Source of the DNA: Owenia fusiformis
Lineage: Eukaryota; Annelida; Polychaeta; Sabellida; Oweniidae
DNA: 64,000 nucleotides
Direction: 5' to 3'
Assembly (NCBI GenBank): GCA_903813345.2
Contig: CAIIXF020000009.1
Coordinates: forward strand, 19,617,759-19,681,758
In this document: positions 49,002 through 58,666 of the stretch, in pieces
Layout of the letters: the number at the start of each line of letters is the position of its first letter
Position numbering within the stretch: the stretch's first letter is position 1
Translations under genes and position numbers: made by a program
Notes under the pieces: model-generated
Told to the model about the DNA's origin: nothing
Databases searched by the model: none
What the model saw: only the letters and a program-made list of their open reading frames with translations

Positions 49002-51416
49002 GGGGGGTATCGTGATGCAACAACACCGTGTTGTTGCATCAAGATGGCCAGACTTCCGGTGATAGATTTTCGTACGATATTTTGTTTTCCCAATTTAAAC
49101 CCATTTCTAGGACGAGTTGCTCAATAATCATACACGTGCAGTTAGCTCATGATCTATATTTAAAAAAACTCTCATTAGTATGCATGTGGCATCATCAAGA
49201 AAAGAGAAATTCGCGGTTTTAATTCCTCAATATTGATGCAACAACACCACTCTGTTTATTATCGATGATGCAACAACACCAATGTGCTGATGCAAAAACG
49301 CCAATATAATGTATCATTGAATATCAAGAGAAACTGTTTTATGTTCTGGTTATAGGTGTTGGTCGGGACATGAATAAAACGCGTGAGTGCGTGGTTCATG
49401 AATGAAACGTATTTTGTTTGGTTCCTTAATGTATTTGTCTTTATCAAAGTTAAAAGGATATACAAGGTAATCTTAATACATAGGCTAAGCATTGAATCCC
49501 CGGGAGCCAACCTCATTGATATTGTATCTGAAAAGTAAAGATTATTCATTTTCTAAATTAAATCCCCTTGATTTACCGTATAGTATGGAAATTGTTTACA
49601 AAGAACTAATATAACTAGACTTTGGAAATTGAACAAGTTCAATTTCAGACTCCAGATCTAGATTTTTTTAAGCCGAGTCATCCAGAAAAAGATGGATGGA
49701 TGGATGGATGGATGAAATAGGAAGGAGGGATAGGACAGAATAGGATGGAACGATAGGAGAGAATAGAGAAGAAAGATAGGATAGAATAGCAAGGAAGGAT
49801 AAGATAGGAAGGAGAGGATAGGAAGGATATGAAGGATAGATAGGAAGGAACGGATAGGGATAAAAGGGATGGGATAGGAAGGATAGGATAGAATAAGAAG
49901 GAACGATGGGATAGAATAGTAGGATAGGATAGGAAGGATGGATGGAAGGATGGATGGATGTTTCAACATTTTCTTCGCTACTCTTGACTTTCTATCAGGA
50001 TACCATCAGATCGATTTTTATCGAAATTTCAAAAAGCCATAACTTCCGAACCGGAAGTCGGATCGAAATTTGGTTTGCAGATTCTGATTCCTAAGAAAAT
50101 TATATTCTTCATTCATAATTAAAACGTTAAATTTGGAGAATTTTTTATTTTGACCTACTTTTTGGACACCATATCTCAAAAGTGGGTTAAAATACTTTCT
50201 GACGGCAAAAGGCTAACACTATTAGTACACTCTTGGCTACATGTATACGCAATATCGAAGAATATAATTGAAGTGTAGTGTCAGAATCACAAAAATAAGG
50301 AAGACTTTGAATTTGACCTAGATTTTGACGTAGACATTTTTGTGTCCAAATTTTGAATCTAGATTGCTTTTGAGGTACCCTTCATTTAAAGGCTTTCATT
50401 AAATTAAGCTGTACTCGGTCGTATATATGTCGTATTTTACACTTTTTCCCATTGACTTAACATGGGGCACCAAATTTAGCGATTTTGAGTTTTCAAAACG
50501 CCATAACTTCCGATGAGTGTTGGTTTAATGATATTGCAGTTATACAATGCTATTATATAGAGGTTATTTACTGATTCAATATTGGTTTTATTCCGGGAGA
50601 CATTGTGATATTTCCCGAGGGGCCAGGGGGAATCTGGGATTACTGTACCCCTATCAATTTACCTTTTCGGGACCTAAATCCTATTACCTACCTTTTTACT
50701 CAATCGGGGAGAACGAATCCAAAGAGAACAATACTTCTACATGTGCGCCGTGCAAGATTTCCAATAGCTCGTCGTGTTTACCGAGAACGAAAGATGTTTG
50801 TCCACCATTTTGAATGATACTAACTGGTATCAGGGTCATCAAGCTATGGAACAGGGGTTTATGGAAATAGATTGGGTTACTATAGCTTGCAATGTTAAAG
50901 GCGATTGAACTATGTTATAAAACAACTTCCAGTAAATTATGATATTTAAAAGTATACATTTTTGAAAATACATATAAAGAATCTTCGCCCACAGGACGTG
51001 TATTTTGAATGCCTGAGAAGAACGCAAATGGGGTACTGGCCCGTTGTTGCAATAGTAGCATTTAAAAATCTGTTCCTCCCGAGATTTATGGTCTTCTGAA
51101 ATAATACTATTAATTGGTGTTGTTGCATCATTGCTCAAATCTAGAGGAGTGTTGTTGCATCTTCGGTTTGGTGTTGTTGCATCAATAGTGAGGAACTAAA
51201 ACCGTGAACTTCTTGCTTCTTGATGATGCTACATGTATACTAATGACAGTTTCTTTAAATATAGACCGTGCGCTAACTTCACGTGTATGGTTATTGAGAA
51301 ACTCGTCCTTGAAATGGGTTTAAATTGGGGAAACAACATATCGTACGAAAATCTATCACCGGAAGTCTGGCCATCTTGATGCAACAACACGGTGTTGTTG
51401 CATCACGATACTCCCC
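49002..51416. mobile_element. 2.4-kb element with long (about 250 bp) inverted ends
   Basis: The left end GGGGTATCGTGATGCAAC and the right end GTTGCATCACGATACTCCCC are inverted copies. The match continues inward through CTTCCGGTGATAGATTTTCG, TTTAAACCCATTT and further repeats of GATGCAACAACAC to about 49260 and 51165. The interior holds a GGATA-rich microsatellite and no recognisable transposase, so it is non-autonomous. The right end stops 84 bp before the ATG of the TTL-peptidase gene. Confidence 0.8.
49690..49962 (+). repeat. GGAT/GGATA-rich microsatellite block
   Basis: Starts and ends with GGATGGATGGATGGATG and has irregular GGATA, GGAAGGA and GATAGAATAG units between. It lies inside the 2.4-kb inverted-end element. 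Confidence 0.9.
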
Positions 51417-51500
51417 AGTGATATTGCTTTTGGATTATAATGGAAATCGACACGTCAATTCGGATATTGATTTAGGTGTCACACCTACCCTAGATTCCAG

Positions 51501-54500
51501 ATGTCAAGCTTACTCTTCTTGGCATTGTTCCTTGCGATGACATGTCATACCAATGGCTTCTTAAAGAAGGACCATGCCGTTACTATCACTGGCTGCTTTA
51601 AATGTGGAGGGTACCCAATAGCCAACTGCCGTGTGAAGCTTATGGATGAAGATTTGATATTTCACGACACTTTGGCCGAATCATGGACTGACAACAATGG
51701 TTGCTTTGCACTTTCTGGAAAGGGGCGGGATGGATTGTGGGGGAGGCCGGATATATTTGCAGAGCTTGAGTACAACTATTTAAGTGAGTGGCTACCCTGG
51801 GTTGCTACAGGTGTATGAACCCTAATAGCTTCATCATGAGAAACTATACCTCTCTATTAGTTCCATTCCACAAAGCCATAAGCTAGTTTGAGTCCGGCCC
51901 ATACAATTTTGATCCATCAAAGGACCATGCCAATCGAATCAATTATAGAGATCTACGATATCGCGTTATTTGCTATCTCGTTGAAATTCTTTTTATCTCA
52001 TATTAATCATAAGATTAATGAAGATGATAACACTTATGATACGAACTTAACTTATTGAAGAACTGATAAACAAAACAATGATATTTCAGATAAAATGCGT
52101 ATTCGAAACTTTTGGGGATTCACGAGAGATGCGAGATCTTCTGTAAAAGACAACCACTCTGGTTTTCACAACTTCGGCATGATCAACATCAATGACGAAC
52201 ATTGTCGAGCATACGTACGTTTCCGCGCTGCAATCATTGACTATATCTCACGATCCGGTAATAGTGCATTGCCCTATAGTTACCTTAAAGTCCAAACTAA
52301 ATCAGTGCTGACTGCTGGGAAACCTTGGGCGACGACGGATAAAATCAGACTACCATCGGGATATTCTTTGGATGCTGAAACAGCCAAGCATGAATTAGCC
52401 CACACCATAAGACACACGTTAGACGGCAGCATACTCCATGCTGCTTACGACGCTGTCAGGTAATGGAATGTTTTTCACCGTGAACGGAAAGTACATGAAT
52501 CAAAATAGCAATTATATAGCGCGCATATAAAACAAGCGCTAATTTTCTACTTCAGATACCCGTTCGTGAATAGAACGCGAAATTCCAAATTTCACGTTTA
52601 TGATAATGGGCAATGTATACGTGTACGTTGCCGTTTCAATTTTATATATTAGCTTAAACTCTCCAATATTTAAAGTACGCTACTAATGTTTCTTGCAACA
52701 TACACCGGTATGTCCTACTTTTATAAAGTAGAAGACACCCTTGGAACAGCTGGACAAAGCAAAAAGCCCTCCCCCAAGACCAGATTTTTTGGCATGGAAA
52801 GAAACTTTGCAGGATCCCTTTCTTTAGAAGCTATGGCTGTCTTATGAAGCGATATTTAAACTCCTTATGATTCCTTATATAGCCACGGGGAGGGAAAGAA
52901 GAGCCCCACGAGGCCACGTTGGGGTAAAGGAGAAACCGTTTGAATCTGCGCTTAAAATGATAATACTTTAAAGCGAATGAAATAAGCTTAGTGGCTTTTC
53001 TCGTCCTTATTGCCCCGCTGCTATTCCCTAGTCTTGCTTCAAACCAATTATATGGTCTTGAGATCATGTACAGGGTGGTCAAAAATGGAAACCCTTTCTC
53101 TATTTTCCTCGTATCTTTGGCATTCTAGAAGAACCCCTGATATTTTACACAATTGAACATCATACAATTTCCTACCAGTCTACTATCTTCCGTGACCATC
53201 AGTCTGACAGTCACGTGCACAATGTTACAGCACTTTAAAGAACACGTTCCGGTAGTCACTAATGCGCTGTTGGTAATATGTAGCGCATTAGTTATTTTTG
53301 TTATCCTGACACTACACTTTAATAGTTTTCGTTGAAGTTCAGCACACAGATAGAGAGAATGCTATTATTGTCAGTCTTTTGCTGTAAAAGCTTTTTTGAC
53401 TTTGACCCAGTTTTGAGATATGGTGTCCAGAAAATAGGTCAACAAAAAGGTTTTTCAAATTCAACGTTTGAGTTCTCAAAATATTGGGAATTTCCTCATG
53501 ATTCCGAATCTGAAATCAGAATTGAAATGTTTCGGTTTAGATTCTAAAACATTTTGAAATTTCGAAAAACCAGTATGTTGATATCTCAATGTTAAGTCAT
53601 GGGATAAGCGTTCAATTTACCATTCTAGCACTACTAGCACAACACATTTAGCGCTTTCCTAGATGTGCCGATAAAAAAGTTGGTATGAGAAAAAACGGTG
53701 AATTGTTACTGTCATAAATTAATAATGCCACGCTTCGTGTTTTTTAAAGGTTTTGCATATTTATGATAAAAGCCTACAATACGCTAAAAACAGAATTCAT
53801 ATTCAACATTTCGGAATTTTTGAAAATTTGCTGCCACGTACGGTGTTTCAGGTTAAAATATGTCCCAGAATTCATTTTAGTCATTGTTATGTTTGTTATG
53901 TTTTATTTATTTCCTAAATTCCAAATAATACAAGTACAATCACAATAGTGGAAGACACCCCAAGGGGCATATAATCCACGTTATGTTTAAACAAAAAATA
54001 TTTACAAGTAGCAAAACTCGTACAAGAAATCAGTGCTTATTAGAATTAAAGATCGACACTAAATATTTCACATTCGGTTGGTCCCATCCTCCATCCTCCT
54101 CTACCCACGCTATAAAAGTGAATTTTTTTACGCCAGAGATTTGTCTCCAGAAAAGTTAGACTTTGATTAACACCCTATGCAGACAGAGCCTGTGGGAAAT
54201 ATTGGGTGCGGCGCAAATGAGCGGAGGGTGCGGAGCTAACGGTCATTTTTGAATTTAAAATTGGGATATTTCTGAAACTAAGCCGTTTTGGGACTTCAAA
54301 TATACCAAGATATGTGTATTTGACACCAAATATCAATAAAATTGTGAAAATAGTAGTGCAATTCATTTTATAGCGACGCAGTATGCCTTAAACATTTCCC
54401 AGACCTATATATTTTGAGACTATCCTTTTAATACTGCGTCCCCAGCATTCATAAAAAAATGGTGTTCAAGATACACTACCCATGCAAATTATTTTTGCAT

Positions 54501-57500
54501 CTTGGAAGCCAGGCAGTATCTGTGTGATTTTATAAAAATTCGGAAATGTTCTTCAGATATGAGCCCCTCTAAATATTGGGTGCGGAGCTACGTTTATGGA
54601 GCTGCTCCGCACCCAATATTTAGAGGGGGCTCATATCTGAAAAAATTTCCGAATTTTTATAAAATCACACAGATACTGCCTGGCTTCCAAGATGCAAAAA
54701 TAATTTGTATAGATAGTGCACCTTGAACACCATTTTTTATGAATGCTGGGGACTCAGTATTAAAAGGATAATTTCAAAATATATAGGTCTGGGAAAGGTT
54801 TAAGGCATACTGCGTCGCTATAGAATGAATTGCGCTACTATTTTCACAATTGTATTGATATTTGGTGTCAAATACACATATCTTGGTATATTTGAAGTCC
54901 AAAAACGGCTTAGTTTCAGAAATATCCCAAATTTAAATTCAAAAATAACCGTTAGCTCCGCACCCTCCGCTCATTTGCTCCGCACCCAATATTTCCCACA
55001 GGCTCTGTCTGCATAGGGAGTAATGATGTTAATTGTTGAGCAAGTGTAATTTTAAATTCTTTTTGAAGGTGGAAAGAGTATTAGAATGAGCACGTTTATG
55101 AGGTAAAGTGTTCCACAGGTCTGGCCCTGTCTTAGTTATAGAGTATTTTCCCATGTTTGTTCTGAACGTACTTGATCTAAGATTGCATATTTGTCTGGTT
55201 TGATGAGCATGTACATCAGAATTAAGAGTGAAGTAGGATCTGAATTGCTGGGAATATGTTTTGTTTACGTCTTTAATGCATTTGAATAAATATGTAGCAA
55301 TATTGAAATGGACAATTTGAAATATGCTTAATATGCCAGCTTTTTTGAAAAAAGGATGTGTATGGTCACGCATCTGGCAATCTAAATCATACAATCTTAC
55401 AAATTGTTTTTGCAATCTGTGTAATTTCAATAAATTTGTATGTGGAACACTTCCCCAAATTAGGATGTTATAGTTTAAGTGTGAGTAAATTAATGAGTAG
55501 TATATTGTTTTAAGGCTTTTTTGATCTAAGTTATCCTCTATTCTGTGAAGAACGCCTAGTATCTTGGATATCTTAGTCTCAACATGTTTTATATGCGGCT
55601 TTCAAGATAAATTTTCGTCGACTAGAGTGCCAAGAAAATTACTAACATTGGTTCCCTCTAATATAGTGTGATTCATATTTAAGTTTATTTTGTTGTAATC
55701 TATTATTTTATTTGATGTTTTGAATATAATATAGTTAGTTTTTGGTGCATTTAGGGCAAGTTTATTGCATATGAACCATTGATTTTGACGAGTTCTGTTT
55801 TGACGGTGGTATTTAGTTGTTCCAGATTTTTGCCAGAAAATATAATATTGGTATCATCAGCATAAAGAAACATTTTTGCAATATCTGAGCACTTGTAAAT
55901 ATCATTAGTATATATTATAAACAGCAGGGGTCCTAAAATTGTGCCTTGTGGCACACCACAGCACAAATGAAGAACATCAGAATCAGCATCGCCTTCTATT
56001 TGAACAAATTGAGTGCGGTTACTTAGCAACTTTCAAAGATGTATCGCAAAAAGCTCGCGCACGCATTGTTACACATTTTGTGGCGTAATCCCAAGGAGGA
56101 TTGGAAGCCAGGGTTCCAACTCGATATTCTTTAATCTCCACGCATGCGTCATTTGCTATTCGTGTCTGTATAATTTGTACGACTGCATGGAGAATGACCC
56201 GATACTCTCCAACAAAGCTATCGCTAGGTGATTGTTTTGCAGAATATCGGTGTTGCATTCTGGGAGCCAATCCTCCTTGGCGTAATCCAGAGGATCCTCG
56301 CTTTTAACATGGTAGAATGTGACGTTTTTGAGAAAAATGTACACAAATGAAAATCCTTTCGTCCTCCACATTTACCTCTCTATCTCAAAACATTTTAGAC
56401 GAATAACTCTGATATCATATATATAATGTTAATGGGCTAGGAGCATCATAAAACACGAATCAATTGATATTTTAGGTGAAATAAATATACGTGTTGCTGT
56501 GCTTGAAAATAGGCGAATGGCGTAAATAAGCCCTATTTTGATGAATTTTGAAAACCTTTCGTCCTCCACTTTTCCACATACAACAGAAAACACATACTTT
56601 TGCGAACAAAATCAACTATTTATTAATAAACTAGAGTTTAGGAGCAAAATAATCATGTATGATTTATTAAAAATTGATCTCGTATTTTTTGTTTAATGTA
56701 CACCTGAAAAGTTGAAGGAACAAAAAAATGAGCAGAAAAGGTCGCTGTCAACAGATTCTATTTTTCAAACTCTATGACGTCACAATATGGGACGCTTACT
56801 AAAATTCATCCTTTGAAATAAAACTTCAATCTACCTTTATCAAGACGAAAAATAAGTATAAAAGTCAGATATTGTTTGAGTTATGAGCGTTTAAAGACGA
56901 AAAATAATTCAAAATGTAACGTGTCAACAGGGAATATTTGCCAGATGTTTTGGTAAAAAACTCTTTTTTTAAAAAGAACGCGCAAGAATTGTGAACGGAG
57001 TGTAGTTGATCTAAAAACTTCATCGAAACAGCTTTAAAATGATATACAACTTTAATTAGAATATTATTTTAGAATCCGGGGAATCAAAGTTACATTCACG
57101 CGATACCCCTAAAAAAACAAATGCGCCACCTTTTTACGACACGTCAAACCAGTCAGCTGCGAGACCTCTGATGCCATAATATTTCATTCATCTCCTTTAC
57201 TAAATTAGCTATACATTCGTTATATATCCATCATATTTTTAGACCTGATTATCATTTTAGGTTCAAATACGCCCAGTACCATACGTGTATTAAAATCACA
57301 AATTTTGGGTTTGCCTTCAACGAGGGCTGGGCGGAGTATTGGGAGGGCCAGTGTAGCTGCACATTGGGTGACGGCAAAGACATGCGTGTTGAAGGGAATG
57401 TTGCTGCAGCGTTGTGTGTCCTAGCAAATTGCACAGGTGACGAGAAAATGGTGAATACCCTGGAGACAAATGAAGGAGAAATTCATTCATACAATTCCTT

Positions 57501-57546
57501 CAAAAATGCACTGTGTGCGAAATACCCGGGAGGAAGTTGCTGTTAA
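51501..57546 (+). CDS. Secreted transthyretin-like plus HExxH zinc-peptidase-like protein (3 exons, 312 or 321 aa)
   Basis: Exons 51501-51810 (or 51783), 52090-52459, 57261-57546. Residues 1-19 are a signal peptide ending near HTNG. Residues of about 24-95 match the transthyretin-like (TTL) pattern: GCFKCGGYPIANCRVKLMDED, then a TD-x-x-G-x-F turn, an LSGKG loop and PDIFAELEY. The second part has HELAHTIRH (H204, E205, H208) and, across the last intron, NEGWAEYW (E248 or E252), the layout of a gluzincin zinc site with a downstream glutamate. Six or more cysteines fit an extracellular protein, and the chain ends GGSCC. Two donors for exon 1, GTGAGT after 51783 and GTGTAT after 51810, are in the same phase and differ by 27 nt. 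AATAAA lies at 57623. TTL proteins of nematodes are secreted and bind extracellular partners. I know no named family with this pairing; function is not assigned. Confidence 0.78.
54173..55018. mobile_element. 846-bp near-perfect palindromic fold-back element
   Basis: The ends read CCCTATGCAGACAGAGCC and its reverse complement. The two arms of about 420 bp mirror each other around about 54595, where CTCCGCACCCAATATTTAGAG meets its complement across a short spacer. Both arms contain an equivalent short open frame (54366-54175 minus, 54825-55016 plus) whose 63-residue translations are almost the same; I take this as a by-product of the symmetry, not a gene. It sits in intron 2 of the TTL-peptidase gene. 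The high arm identity indicates recent origin or gene conversion. A clear target duplication was not found. Confidence 0.85.
55022..56035 (-). pseudogene. 5'-truncated non-LTR retrotransposon (reverse transcriptase C-terminal half)
   Basis: On the minus strand, 56029-55751 encodes GVPQGTILGPLLFIIYTNDI and FLYADDTNIIFSG, the RT palm motifs around the catalytic YADD. After frame lesions and a stop near 55600 the frame resumes with SLIYSHLNYNILIWG and, at 55430-55029, a C-terminal region with LQKQFVRL, WNTLPH and a final Lys-rich FKKNLKLHLL segment. This order is typical of L2/CR1/Jockey-type elements. No endonuclease domain is present, so the copy is 5'-truncated and dead. It lies antisense inside intron 2 of the TTL-peptidase gene, with its 3' end about 10 bp from the palindrome at 54173-55018. 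Confidence 0.85.
56082..56289. mobile_element. 208-bp inverted-repeat element (family shared with 24121)
   Basis: Left GGCGTAATCCCAAGGAGGAT and right ATCCTCCTTGGCGTAATCC are inverted. It lies just upstream of the retrotransposon fragment in intron 2 of the TTL-peptidase gene. Confidence 0.65.
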
Positions 57547-57622
57547 AACAACCAGCAACATTAGTGATAAAGTTAGATTCATAACAGATGTTTAATTTGT
57601 AATTGAAAAATAGAAAAGTTGC

Positions 57623-57628
57623 AATAAA
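57623..57628 (+). terminator. Polyadenylation signal of the TTL-peptidase gene
   Basis: AATAAA lies 77 nt after the TAA stop, a usual distance. Confidence 0.6.
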
Positions 57629-58585
57629 ACTTGTAAATATATTTTATGACTCCGTAACAATAAATCATGCAAACATAATACAAAATGCTACACAATAGAC
57701 CAGAAGCCTTAAATTATTTTATCAAGTGTGAAGCATAACCCACGAAGCACGATTACTCTATTAACCCTTATATTATCGAGTGATTTATGTGATAAAGAGA
57801 TTTTAATGGTTTATGCATCATGTGTGTATATTATGTATGGTTTATTCTTTTTGATAGGTTTTACTGTCCTCTATATTTTACTTGTGTGGGGTGACGCGTA
57901 GCAACGCTGCTTGGCTTCAGAATGGTACTTGATTCCCTTGGGCAAATCATAATAATTCCATCAAATTATTGTTTTGATTTCTCGAAGCGATCTTCAAAAT
58001 TTGCAAATTATTCACTGAACAAACCATGACAATGTGAGGAACTACCCGTGTAACTGACTTTTCAAAACCACCATTTGAAAAATATTTCAACAAATCGTGA
58101 ATTTTCAATCGAATAAGCGCAGTTACAGTTACTTTTTTATGTTTTTGAAGATACAAGAAATAATCATGGTAACATCCCCGCCCCTAATGACACCATTAAA
58201 ACTCCGAGAGTCAAAGTCATTAGGGGCGGTGCAGCCACGGTGGCAATCTCAATGTTAGTCGCGATCGTTTTCTCAGCTCTTAATAGAATAGAAGATTAAG
58301 TATTCGAGTATGCCATCTTAATAACAAATCGAAAACGAACTGTTTCTTGCGAAATTCTTCACAGTTGTTAAATGTTGGGGATGATTTTTGGTAATTAAAT
58401 ATTTTGGTTAATGAGAAAGGTGAACAATAAATTTTTGATGTTTCCGGACTGATAATTTATGGGCACCTCTTGGTATAAAAGTGCTATATTCTTTGATATT
58501 TCCATAAATACTAGATATGGTAGTTTCGGTGTCCTTTATTCATTTGGTTCAACAAAAGGATTCTTAATTAGGCAGAGTAATACCA

Positions 58586-58591
58586 TTTATT
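58586..58591 (-). terminator. Polyadenylation signal of the Ly6-like gene
   Basis: AATAAA on the minus strand, 76 nt beyond the stop codon at 58667-58669. Confidence 0.6.
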
Positions 58592-58666
58592 TCAGATTAT
58601 TAACAATACAATGTGTTTGTCGACAGCGTTCTCTTTCGTCCATAGTTCCTTGAGTCGTTCACTTTT

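Larger units (their letters stand above)
52460..57260 (+). other. Intron 2 of the TTL-peptidase gene (4.8 kb)
   Basis: Donor CAG/GTAATG, acceptor ATTTTAG. It holds the palindrome 54173-55018, the retrotransposon fragment, the small element at 56082 and a block (53400-53575) that is an inverse relative of 50030-50190. Confidence 0.7.

Noticed and set aside
49658-49969. Open frame rich in Ser, Pro, Leu and Ile on the minus strand.
   Set aside because: It is a translation of the GGATA/GGAT microsatellite.
54175-55016. Two 63-residue peptides, nearly identical, on opposite strands.
   Set aside because: Same reason: they are mirror copies in the arms of the 846-bp palindrome, with no other coding support.
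55029-56030. The reverse transcriptase segment as a possible retron, DGR or other domesticated RT.
   Set aside because: The order of motifs and the C-terminal region are those of an ordinary L2/CR1/Jockey-type retrotransposon, it is 5'-truncated and has stops, and it is antisense in an intron.
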